A DNA stretch of 50,176 nucleotides, from positions 1 through 50,176 of the forward strand of contig CANPPW010000008.1 of assembly GCA_947576095.1 (NCBI GenBank), read 5' to 3'. Both the position numbers and the translations under genes were made by a program. Shown piece after piece: positions 41,444 through 49,462 of the stretch. Numbering within the stretch: position 1 is the stretch's first letter; the number at the start of each line of letters is the position of its first letter. The stretch comes from an uncultured Mycoplasmatota bacterium. GTDB taxonomy: Bacteria; Bacillota_I; Bacilli_A; RF39; UBA660. The notes beneath the pieces were generated by a model, which was not told the origin of the DNA, did not search any database, and worked only from the letters and a program-made list of their open reading frames with translations.

Positions 41444-41998
41444 ATGCCAGAAATGACATTTGAATGGGCACTCAAACAAAACGGTGTAGACCCTAAAAAA
41501 GATGTATCAATTGATACAAGTATTGCTTTTTCTGCAATGGGTGGTGCTTTTATGGGAGGAACTGGAGACTTTGTTACTCTATTTGAACCAAATGCTTTAC
41601 AAATTGAAAAACAAGGATATGGATATGTCGTTGCATCTATTGGAGAATTAGGTGGTGTTGTACCTTATACAGCATATAATGCTAAGAAAAGCTATATCGA
41701 AAAAAATCCTGAAGTCATTAAAGGATATACAAAAGCCATTCAAAAAGGGCTAGATTTTGTACATAATAATACAGATAAAAAGGTAGCTGAAACCATTCGT
41801 GATTATTTCCCAGATACATCCATGAATGATTTAATTGAAATTGTAAAAAGATATAGAAAAGCAGACTCATGGTTTACTACTACATACATTGAAGAGGAAA
41901 ATTATCATCATATAGAAGAAATTATGGAAAGTGCTGGAGAGCTTACTAAAAAAGCCCCATTTGATAAATTAGTAGATAATTCATTCTCAAAGAAATAA
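41439..41998 (+). pseudogene. ABC substrate-binding protein, 3' part
   Basis: The C-lobe of the protein begun at 37543: GMPEMTFEWALKQNGVD, AMGGAFMGGTGDFVTLFEP, YTAYNAKKSYIEKNPEVIKG and the C-terminus DKLVDNSFSKK. The codons before the ATG at 41444 are in frame back to the core (GGT GGT), and an element-derived TGA lies just upstream, so on its own it is only a fragment. Joining 37543-37978 to 41439-41998 gives exactly 332 codons including the stop, a normal length. It overlaps the ATPase start by 1 nt. Confidence 0.88.
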
Positions 41999-42744
41999 TG
42001 AAACCTATTTTAAAAATCAAAAATCTTAGAAAAATTTATCATACTGAGAAAAGTGAAATTTTAGCAGTAGATGATTTTTCTTTTGATTTATATGATGGCG
42101 AATTTATATCTATTGTTGGCCCTAGTGGCTGTGGAAAATCTACTATTTTATCAATTCTATGTGATCTTGAAGAACGTTCCTCAGGGGATATACATGTTAA
42201 AGAAGGATATTCAATAGGATATATGCTACAAAGAGACAGTTTGTTTGAGTGGTTAACTATTTTAGAAAATTGTTTACTTGGCCTAAAAATTAGTAAAAAA
42301 TTAACAAAAGAGAATAAGGAATATGTCATTCATTTGTTAAAGACATATGGATTATATGAATTTAAAGATAGCTATCCAAATACGTTATCTGGTGGAATGC
42401 GACAAAGAGCTGCTCTAATTCGAACATTAGCTACCAAACCAGATATTCTTCTTTTAGATGAACCATTTAGTGCTCTTGATTACCAAACTCGATTAGCTGT
42501 ATCTGACGATGTATATCGTATATTAAAACAAGAAAAGAAAAGTGCGATTATGGTATCACATGATATATCAGAATCGATTTCGATTTCAGATAAAATAATA
42601 ATTTTATCTAAAAGACCTGGAAAAATAAAAAAAATAATTGATATAAAATTAAGCAATAAAAAAAATCCTATTGAAAATAGAAAAGCAAAAGAATTTTCCA
42701 CATACTATGATCTAATATGGAAAGAGATTGATTTTCATGTATAG
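41998..42744 (+). CDS. ABC transporter ATPase (SsuB/TauB type)
   Basis: A 248-residue cytoplasmic nucleotide-binding protein: Walker A GPSGCGKST, Q-loop YMLQRDSLFEW, signature LSGGMRQR, Walker B ILLLDEPFSALD, H-loop MVSHDISESI. It energises import of a NitT/TauT-type substrate with the flanking binding protein and permease. It is intact, unlike both partners. The start overlaps the binding-protein stop (ATGA-type, 1 nt) and the end overlaps the permease start by 8 nt, so it is part of a tight operon. Confidence 0.93.
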   Translation: MKPILKIKNLRKIYHTEKSEILAVDDFSFDLYDGEFISIVGPSGCGKSTILSILCDLEERSSGDIHVKEGYSIGYMLQRDSLFEWLTILENCLLGLKISKKLTKENKEYVIHLLKTYGLYEFKDSYPNTLSGGMRQRAALIRTLATKPDILLLDEPFSALDYQTRLAVSDDVYRILKQEKKSAIMVSHDISESISISDKIIILSKRPGKIKKIIDIKLSNKKNPIENRKAKEFSTYYDLIWKEIDFHV

Positions 42745-43357
42745 TGATGAACATAAAAAATATCTAAAACAATTAAAAATTAAAAAAATATCGATTCGTT
42801 TGATTCAAATCCTAATCATTGTATCTTTTGTTATTATATGGCAACTATGTGCTGATTTACATATTATTAATACCTTTATCACCTCTTCCCCTAAAGATGT
42901 TATACAGACTATTTCTAATTTAATAAAATCGGGTGATTTATGGAAACATATTGGTATTACATTTTATGAGACAATGATTAGCTTTTTGCTAGGAACTTTT
43001 ATTGGTATATGGATTGCTATTATATTTTGGTGGAATCATTTTATAGCGAAAGTTATGGACCCATACCTTACTATTTTAAATAGCCTACCTAAAGTGGCAC
43101 TAGGCCCTATTTTAATCATATGGGCTGGGGCTGGTATGCGTTCTATTATTCTTATGGCTCTTATGATTTCCGTTATTATTACTATTATTAATGTATATGA
43201 TGGTTTTAAACAAACGGATATTCATAAAATTACACTTTTGAAATCATTTAAAGCAAAAAAATGGCAAATTTTCCTTTATGCTATTCTACCAAGTAATTTT
43301 TCTACGATTATTAGTTCTTTAAAAATATGTATTAGTATGTCTTTAATCGGGAGCTAA
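42737..43357 (+). pseudogene. ABC permease (SsuC/TauC type), 3' end lost to a second element
   Basis: The ATG at 42737 overlaps the ATPase end. The product has an N-terminal helix (LIQILIIVSFVIIWQLCADL), the membrane domain and the EAA-like loop (TLLKSFKAKKWQIFLYAILP). It then stops at ISMSLIGS*, where relatives continue into about 45-50 more residues with the last helix. The break coincides with the left end of the second recombinase-bearing element. The missing end is not in the window. The ABC system is therefore non-functional unless both elements excise. Confidence 0.88.
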
Positions 43358-43363
43358 GACATA

Positions 43364-43387
43364 TGTAGAGAAAACTCTATATTTTTT
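43364..43387 (+). terminator. Terminator at the left edge of the second element
   Basis: TAGAG and CTCTA around AAAA, with T6 following on the plus strand. It would stop transcription coming from the broken ABC operon before it enters the element. Confidence 0.65.
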
Positions 43388-43390
43388 ATG

Positions 43391-44767
43391 TTAGCTTTCA
43401 CTAACATTCCAATATATCTTTAGTGTTTTCCCATCTACAACTATTTTATCTAGTAATTGTTCTACGACATTTCTTTTTTCTTTAAATTCCATGCCCGTCC
43501 AAACACTTTCTAGATTTTTAATTTTATCATAAGTTTTTGTTGCTCTTTCTTTTTCTTTTATATTTTCTAGCTCTTTTTTTATATCAGACTTTTCACTTGT
43601 TAATTTAGCAAGTTCTTTTTTTATTTCTTCATTTGCTATATTATCTGAAAGTAATTGAATTAAGTTTTCAATTTTTTTCTGTGTCTTATCTAGTCTTATA
43701 TTAAGTTCATCAACAAGATTTGTTTTAGATAAATCAAAAGTACTCCTAAATAACTCTTCATTTAAAGACATGGCAAATAATTGTTCTAAGAAGTTATCCT
43801 CAATTTCAAAACTATCAAGTCTTATATTATTACAATTCGGATCTTTGATTAATTTTGGTTTACTCTTTTGTTGAGAGTAGCAATAACAAATAATTCTTTG
43901 TCCCCATTTTTGATAACGATACTTTGCTCCACAATTACCACAATATATTTTACCTGATAATAAGTAATGACTTGCATGTTGATTCTTGCTTCTTTGTTTT
44001 TCGATTGTCTGTAATTGTTGATATTCTTCTTCGCTGATTATTGCTTCATGTTTGCCATCATAAAGTTCACCTTTAAATGGAATCTTCCCTAAATTGGTTT
44101 TAGAACTTAATATTCCTTGAATCCACGATTCATCATATCCTGTTACTTTAGAAAGTTCATTATAACTATAACCTTGAAGTCTTAGTGTTTTCATTAAATC
44201 GAATATTACTTTTCTTTCTTCATTAATAACAAGCATACCTGTTTTTTTATCATAATCATAAGCGAAAGGAGTTTTACCTCCACCTCGCCAATAACCATCT
44301 TCAGCTCGTTTCTTTAATCCTAATCTTGTTCTTTCAAGAATGGTTTCTCTTTCAAGTTGAGCAAAAACTGAAAGTACTCCTATCATAGCTTTTCCAAATG
44401 GAGTGGTTGTATCAAAGTTTTCTCTTATCGAAATAAAGCCAACACCATATTTGTTGAATACTTCTTCAATTAAATAAAGAGTATCTTTTTGACTTCTTGA
44501 AATTCTATCTAATTTAAAAACCAGTACTGTATCAATTCTCCCATCTTTACAATCTTGTATTAATTTCTTAATTGCAGGTCTATTTAAATCTTTACCACTA
44601 AATCCTGGATCCGTATAAACTTCATAATCTTCCCATTCTTTACTTTTAAGATAACTTTTCAGCAAATCTATTTGTGCTTCTATTGAATAGCCTTCTACTT
44701 GAGCATCTGTAGATACACGAACATAAAGAGCTTTCATTTTTTTTACTTCTGCTTTTATAGTATTAAT
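43391..44767 (-). CDS. Serine recombinase (element 2), probable ATT start
   Basis: A serine recombinase with catalytic domain ALYVRVSTDAQVEGYSIEAQ (nucleophilic Ser in VSTDAQ), VFKLDRISRSQKDTLYLIEE and FAQLERETILERTRLGLK, then a Recombinase domain, a zinc ribbon (GKIYCGNCGAKYRYQ) and a coiled coil. The first ATG (44737) has only a weak site. Ten codons upstream in frame, an ATT at 44765-44767 lies 7 nt after AAGGAGG and gives NTIKAEVKKMKALYVRV after the initiator. I favour that start (458 residues). It is not closely similar to the recombinase of element 1. Confidence 0.88.
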   Translation of the reverse strand: MNTIKAEVKKMKALYVRVSTDAQVEGYSIEAQIDLLKSYLKSKEWEDYEVYTDPGFSGKDLNRPAIKKLIQDCKDGRIDTVLVFKLDRISRSQKDTLYLIEEVFNKYGVGFISIRENFDTTTPFGKAMIGVLSVFAQLERETILERTRLGLKKRAEDGYWRGGGKTPFAYDYDKKTGMLVINEERKVIFDLMKTLRLQGYSYNELSKVTGYDESWIQGILSSKTNLGKIPFKGELYDGKHEAIISEEEYQQLQTIEKQRSKNQHASHYLLSGKIYCGNCGAKYRYQKWGQRIICYCYSQQKSKPKLIKDPNCNNIRLDSFEIEDNFLEQLFAMSLNEELFRSTFDLSKTNLVDELNIRLDKTQKKIENLIQLLSDNIANEEIKKELAKLTSEKSDIKKELENIKEKERATKTYDKIKNLESVWTGMEFKEKRNVVEQLLDKIVVDGKTLKIYWNVSES

Positions 44768-44863
44768 ATTTGTTCCTCCTTCTTTTATAAAAGCATTTTT
44801 TGTAAAAAAACTTGCAACTACATAATACCATTTTTATACAAAAAATGAAATGCTTATAGATTA

Positions 44864-44980
44864 TTACACTTCTTTTAAATACTTCTTTAATAATGTATAT
44901 ATTAAAGGATAATTTAAAATTATTTCTTTCGGTTCTAATTTCTTTCCATCTTTATTGTAGTTCTCAACCGTTAAATGCAT
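44864..44980 (-). CDS. Putative 38-residue protein
   Basis: MHLTVENYNKDGKKLEPKEI and then ILNYPLIYTLLKKYLKEV, with ATG preceded by AAAGGGAGCTGTTTAT. It lies between the recombinase and the unknown 179-codon gene on the same strand. Small proteins in this position often regulate excision. No family is recognised. Confidence 0.55.
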   Translation of the reverse strand: MHLTVENYNKDGKKLEPKEIILNYPLIYTLLKKYLKEV

Positions 44981-45042
44981 ATAAACAGCTCCCTTTCTTA
45001 ATTATATTTTTAAGACACAAGACTAATTACATTAAAAAAAGA

Positions 45043-45582
45043 CTAATTAGAAATTCTACTTTCTAACGAGTCTTTATAGGTTTCTAAATATTCGATATAC
45101 TTTGTTCTAAAATACTTTTCATTTAGCCATTTAACACCAATTGAAGAAACATAAACTTTTCCATACTTAATATATTTAAGTGGATAAGGAAAATGTTTTT
45201 GCATTCTATTTGTTGCTACTCCTATGGCATTTTTTGTTTTGTTAAAATGAGTTCTTAAATATTTTAATGGTAGATCACAATACTCTAGTCTTTCATGTGG
45301 AATTTTTAAATAATCTTCCAACACTTCAATATAACTTTCAAGAAATTTAATTTTTAAATCTTTAGGATTTCCTTTTTTTAATTCTACTTCTTTAAACCAA
45401 ATCAAACATTCTACTGATACCGAAGTAATGGTAGATCCATCTACTGTTGACTTTCGATATCGAAACGCATTATACCATTTAGAGTTCTTCTCTAATTTTT
45501 TTATGATCTTAAAATGCTCTTGATAAGAAAATGAAAGTTCCTTACAAAGAATATTATAAGGATCTACATAAATTTTTCCTAT
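45043..45582 (-). CDS. Unknown element protein, probable ATA start
   Basis: The frame is open well upstream of the TTG at 45405. Reading back, GKIYVDPYNILCKELSFSYQ ... FRYRKSTVDGSTITSVSVE continues directly into CLIWFKEVELKKGNPKDL. No ATG or GTG opens it, but an ATA (45580-45582) lies 7 nt after a perfect AGGAGG (45590-45595). I read it as a 179-residue protein starting at ATA, or one with a mutated ATG. It is basic, helical and soluble. Position near hairpins suggests a replication or mobilisation role, but nothing in the sequence identifies it. Confidence 0.65.
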   Translation of the reverse strand: MGKIYVDPYNILCKELSFSYQEHFKIIKKLEKNSKWYNAFRYRKSTVDGSTITSVSVECLIWFKEVELKKGNPKDLKIKFLESYIEVLEDYLKIPHERLEYCDLPLKYLRTHFNKTKNAIGVATNRMQKHFPYPLKYIKYGKVYVSSIGVKWLNEKYFRTKYIEYLETYKDSLESRISN

Positions 45583-46020
45583 AAAATTTCCTCCTTTTCC
45601 TTAAAATTTAGGGTTACTGAAATTGATCTTTTTTACTACTTAAACTATCAAGCATGGTGTCTACACACCCATTTACTCGTTAGGGCACATCCCTAAGACC
45701 CTCGATTAGTCTCCGACAGTTTAGAGATTTTTTCAAAATCAATTATTAAATCTTCAAAAAAACAACCAATATTATTACTAATTTTTATGAAAACCTTTTT
45801 TTATAGCTTCATGTTTTATTTATAAAACTCACGCTCCTTTCTCTTTAAAAACATAAAAAAGGACATGAAAAAAGAGAGACAATATATCTCCCTAAAGTCC
45901 AATTTTATATTTTTAATTCTATTTATATCAATTCATATTGAACTAATATTAAAACAATTATATAGGTTAATAAAAAAGATTTAATCAGCAAACTATAACT
46001 GAAAACAATTATTTTTGCCA

Positions 46021-46046
46021 AAGAAAAACCTACAAAAATTGTAAGT
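46021..46046 (-). terminator. Terminator in the hairpin-rich gap
   Basis: On the minus strand ACTTACA pairs with TGTAGGT (one G-T pair) around ATTTT, then a T-rich tail. Confidence 0.65.
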
Positions 46047-46079
46047 CTTTATCTCATCTTCTAATTTTCCTATATTACC

Positions 46080-46108
46080 ATAATAACACATTTTAAGCGG
46101 AAGGTAAA
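46080..46108 (-). promoter_or_regulatory. Possible promoter of a short RNA
   Basis: On the minus strand TTTACC (46103-46108) and TATTAT (46080-46085) are separated by 17 nt. The terminator at 46021-46046 would give a transcript of about 50 nt. Confidence 0.4.
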
Positions 46109-46300
46109 CGGAAATTAAAATAAAATTAATAGTCGTTTTTCCCTTTATTTATAAGGTTTTGCAAAAATTTTGAAAATTTACTTTTTCACACTTTTTCAAA
46201 AAAACAAAAAGTTCCATTTTTAATATCAAAATTTAATAAGGATTTTTAACTATAAACCAAATAGTTTTTAACTATCTCAATTAGAAATGCTTCGATATTT

Positions 46301-47011
46301 TCAATTTAAAGTTTCTATTAATTCAGCAACAGTATTACAAAGTTTATTTGTTGCTTTATAAACAACTTCCTCAGAATTTTTCATACCATAACCATTATAT
46401 TTTAAAATCATTTCTACATCATTAGCTCCATCACCAATAGGATAAACGTCAGTATCAGATATATTTTCAATTTTTAATATTTTTTCAATAGCCTTTCCTT
46501 TATCCGTTTTTATAGAAATAATTTCAACTAAATAATATTTTTTCGTTATTATAACATAGGATTTAACTGTTTCTTTCCAATTTTCATTTATAACTTCAGA
46601 TAAATCTTTAGCAGACTTTTCATCTTTCATTTCTAACATAATTTTTGTAAGTTCATCTGATACATCTTTTATATCTTTTTTCATAATATCAAAAAGAATT
46701 ATGTGTTCTAAATTTTCATTAGATTTTACTATATCTAAAATCTCAATGCCAATATTTTTTGGAATTAGACAAGCATCAATAACTTTTTCATTTTTATCTA
46801 GAATAACTCCTCCATGATTTACAATTAAATAATCAAATGGAATAGGATATAAATCGAGTTTTCTTTTTAAATCTAGATAACTTCTACCTGTAGCAATTAC
46901 AAATAAATTTCCATTATTTCTAAATTTTTGAATTGCTTCAATATTTTTTGTTATATCATTTTCACTTGTATCTAAAGTTCCATCATAATCACTAAAAATA
47001 ATTTTTCTCAT
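46301..47011 (-). CDS. HAD-superfamily (Cof-type) hydrolase
   Basis: A 236-residue phosphatase: motif I FSDYDGTLDT with the nucleophilic Asp, motif II VIATGRSY, the motif III Lys near SIKTDKGKAIE, and motif IV PIGDGANDVEMI. The cap is of the C2 (Cof) type. It overlaps the end of the PnuC-like gene by 20 nt, so it is probably coupled to it. A phosphatase beside a nucleoside-type transporter suggests handling of a phosphorylated vitamin precursor; the substrate is not known. Confidence 0.88.
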   Translation of the reverse strand: MRKIIFSDYDGTLDTSENDITKNIEAIQKFRNNGNLFVIATGRSYLDLKRKLDLYPIPFDYLIVNHGGVILDKNEKVIDACLIPKNIGIEILDIVKSNENLEHIILFDIMKKDIKDVSDELTKIMLEMKDEKSAKDLSEVINENWKETVKSYVIITKKYYLVEIISIKTDKGKAIEKILKIENISDTDVYPIGDGANDVEMILKYNGYGMKNSEEVVYKATNKLCNTVAELIETLN

Positions 47012-47681
47012 TTAATTTACCTCTAATTCTATTGTTTTTAGCCTCAATATTCCATTTTATAACCCCATAAATATTTATTAATAAATAACCAATAGATACA
47101 AGCAACATCATTACTGATCCATTTCCACCATTTATTACAGTTATAATCCAAATTATTAAATCTATAATATTATTTATTAACCATAACCACCATGATTCTT
47201 TAAATCTTAATATCATTAATATTACGCCACAAAGATTTATACAATTTGAAGTAGCATCCATAAATGCCAATCTTTGAGTTGGTATTAAAGTTAATAAATA
47301 ACCTAAAATAATACTTCCTATTATACAAGATAAAGTTATAATAATAGAATTTTTTAAAGTAAATTCTCGTACCTTAACATTCTTATCATCATTTAGGTTT
47401 TTGTTCCAAGTAATAAAACCATTAATTTGAAGTGGAGAAAATATAAATATATAAAAGAAAAAGATCCCAAATAAATTATTTTTAAAAGCAACATATCCCA
47501 TTAACAAGTAATTTATTAAACCTAGTATATAATTTATTCTTTTCCCTTCACTAGCAAAATAAGCACATAAAAGTCCTGTTAAAAGAATCGTTCCACCAAT
47601 AATCAAATCATTTGAAATAATACCTGATATGACTGAAATAATTAAACTTAAAATTGCTATTATTAAATATTTCTTATTCAT
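46992..47681 (-). CDS. PnuC-family (NR/vitamin) membrane transporter
   Basis: A 229-residue protein with seven or so hydrophobic helices. The PnuC hallmarks are the LGLINYLLMGYVAF region and FKESWWLWLINNIIDLIIWI, the Trp/Asn-rich substrate site. PnuC proteins carry nicotinamide riboside, and relatives carry thiamine or riboflavin by facilitated diffusion with metabolic trapping. The assignment to nicotinamide riboside is likely but not certain. It overlaps the downstream phosphatase and follows the dipeptidase by 23 nt. Confidence 0.82.
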   Translation of the reverse strand: MNKKYLIIAILSLIISVISGIISNDLIIGGTILLTGLLCAYFASEGKRINYILGLINYLLMGYVAFKNNLFGIFFFYIFIFSPLQINGFITWNKNLNDDKNVKVREFTLKNSIIITLSCIIGSIILGYLLTLIPTQRLAFMDATSNCINLCGVILMILRFKESWWLWLINNIIDLIIWIITVINGGNGSVMMLLVSIGYLLINIYGVIKWNIEAKNNRIRGKLNEKNYF

Positions 47682-47704
47682 TTGTTATAACCACCCATTT
47701 TCTT

Positions 47705-49015
47705 TTATAAAGATTCAATAAATTTAATTAATAAATCATATGTTTTTAACCATGAGCTGATATATGTTGTTTCCGCTGTTGTATGAATATTTTCCATATT
47801 AGCCCCAATAGAAATTATGTCTAATTCATCTATTCTTTTCTTTATTGAAGAACATTCAGTTCCACCATGTCCAATTTTTTCTTTTGGATATTTATTAAAT
47901 TTGTTGAAATATAAATCTTTATATTTATTTAACAATTCTGATTCTTTATTAACTTTCCATATAGAATCTATATATATTTCATCAACTTGGAAATTATTAT
48001 TTAATGCTTTACTTTTATTGCTAATATCTTCTAATTCAACTTGATCAATACTTCTAACAATATAATTAATTTTCACTTCATTATCTTTTGTTCTTATCAT
48101 ACCTAAATTTCCAGAAGCAGTACCAGATATATATCCACATTTCAAATCTAATATTTCACTTATAATATTTCTAGTATCTTCACCTGAAAAACAATATTTA
48201 TTATCTACCTTTTCTATTTTAGCTGATAAATCTTGAAATATTTTCTCAACATCAATATTTGTATTAATTATAACTTCACAATAAGTCGCTAAATCATTTT
48301 CAAATGTTCCACCATTTATACTTTTTAAAAGAATATCTTTATTTTTTAATATCCTTGCCATTGTAGTGATTGCATTGTATGATGATAACTCTATATTCTC
48401 TCCAGAGTTACCACCTGGAAAACTGTCTATTAATATTTTATAACTAGGTGAATTATTTTCAATTATTTTTCCTTTAGTAGAATATTCATTTAATATATCT
48501 CCATCGGAGCCATTAACTACAACATTATCTTTATCATAATCTAAATTTACTAATCTTTTACTTTCAACTTTATCATATGGAAAATTTACTACTCCATTAA
48601 ATGTAGTTTCTTCTTCAGTAGTAAAAAGAAATTCTAGATCAGGATGCTTTAAGTTATTATCTTCCATAATAGTCAACATCATAGAAAGTCCAACACCTTG
48701 ATCTGCACCTAAAGAAGTATCCTTAGCTGTTACTTTATCCCCATCAATGATTACTTCAATTCTATCGTTATCAAAATCATGATTACTATCTTTACTTTTA
48801 ACACATACCATATCTAGGTGTGCCTGTAGTGCTATTGGTTTAGAATTAATATTACCTTTTTTCTTAATTAAAACATTATTATTTTCATCTTTAAAATAGT
48901 ATAGATTATTTTCTTTAGCAATATTAACAAAGAAATCTGCTATTTTTTGTTCGTGTCCTGATTCTCTAGGTATTCTAGAAATTCTTAAAAAATTGTTAAT
49001 TAAAGTTTCTCTCAT
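47705..49015 (-). CDS. pepD: Aminoacyl-histidine (M20C, PepD-type) dipeptidase
   Basis: A 436-residue zinc peptidase. Ligand and catalytic motifs: LQAHLDMVCVK (His and Asp), TSLGADQGVG, FTTEEETTFNG (catalytic Glu), LVNLDYDKDN, GHGGTECSSI and NMENIHTTAE (C-terminal His). The lid domain inserts in the middle. PepD hydrolyses Xaa-His and other dipeptides. The order and length fit the family (about 480 in E. coli, shorter here). It is in a same-strand run with the transporter and phosphatase. Confidence 0.9.
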   Translation of the reverse strand: MRETLINNFLRISRIPRESGHEQKIADFFVNIAKENNLYYFKDENNNVLIKKKGNINSKPIALQAHLDMVCVKSKDSNHDFDNDRIEVIIDGDKVTAKDTSLGADQGVGLSMMLTIMEDNNLKHPDLEFLFTTEEETTFNGVVNFPYDKVESKRLVNLDYDKDNVVVNGSDGDILNEYSTKGKIIENNSPSYKILIDSFPGGNSGENIELSSYNAITTMARILKNKDILLKSINGGTFENDLATYCEVIINTNIDVEKIFQDLSAKIEKVDNKYCFSGEDTRNIISEILDLKCGYISGTASGNLGMIRTKDNEVKINYIVRSIDQVELEDISNKSKALNNNFQVDEIYIDSIWKVNKESELLNKYKDLYFNKFNKYPKEKIGHGGTECSSIKKRIDELDIISIGANMENIHTTAETTYISSWLKTYDLLIKFIESL

Positions 49016-49035
49016 ATATTATCCTTCTTTTATTA

Positions 49036-49380
49036 CTAATCAACATATTTATGTTGTTCACTTGTCCACGCTGGTGTACAAGGAACTGCTGCTTCAAAAT
49101 TACCATCAAAGGCATAGCATTCATTTTTATTTATAACAATTACGTCTCCTTGATTAAAATTTATCTTTTCATCACTATCTTTCATATACATAATTCCATT
49201 ACCATTAATGATATATAATAACTCTTTACAATTTGTATTTACTTGAAAGCCAGACTCTGGACTTCTACTATTTATTTTTATTACCGCAAAATTTATATCT
49301 TTATCAGTTGAAGGATAATCCATACCTGAATAACCATCTCCACTATAAAATTCTGCTTTTTCTTTTTTAATAAATTCCAT
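49036..49380 (-). CDS. Small cupin-domain protein
   Basis: A 114-residue single cupin barrel: CKELLYIINGNGIMYMKDSD (cupin motif 1 region) and FNQGDVIVINKNECYAFDG (motif 2, G-D-x(3)-I/P). The His ligands of classical metal cupins are largely replaced, so metal binding is uncertain. I chose ATG at 49380 (MEFIKKEKA), 8-9 nt after AAGGAAAGG; the upstream ATG at 49428 lies inside a palindrome and has no site. The role is unknown. Confidence 0.7.
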   Translation of the reverse strand: MEFIKKEKAEFYSGDGYSGMDYPSTDKDINFAVIKINSRSPESGFQVNTNCKELLYIINGNGIMYMKDSDEKINFNQGDVIVINKNECYAFDGNFEAAVPCTPAWTSEQHKYVD

Positions 49381-49414
49381 TTCATATTTCCTTTCCTTAG
49401 TAAGTATTTTGTAT

Positions 49415-49461
49415 GTTCCTTTCTCCATACAAAATACTATAATCTGTATGGAGAAGGGAAC
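49415..49461. promoter_or_regulatory. Long palindrome between the RhuM and cupin genes
   Basis: Two 17-nt arms, GTTCCTTTCTCCATACA and TGTATGGAGAAGGGAAC, are complementary except for one base and enclose 13 nt containing a TATAGT-like sequence on the minus strand. No T run follows, so it is more likely an operator than a terminator. Confidence 0.6.
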
Positions 49462-49462
49462 A

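Larger units (their letters stand above)
45600..46300. other. 700-bp non-coding region with hairpins and a short promoter-terminator unit
   Basis: It contains two adjacent hairpins without T tails (45656-45669, GGTGT/ACACC; 45680-45696, TTAGGG/CCCTAA), a nested hairpin at 45861-45900 (GGAC/GTCC outside GAGAGA/TCTCCC) that can terminate on the minus strand, and a promoter at 46080-46108 followed within about 50 nt by a terminator at 46021-46046. No ORF is supported. It may hold an origin, a transfer origin or leader regulation. Confidence 0.6.

Noticed and set aside
45043-45405. A 120-residue gene starting at TTG 45405
   Set aside because: About 60 further codons upstream are in frame, with protein-like composition and an AGGAGG at the right distance from 45582.
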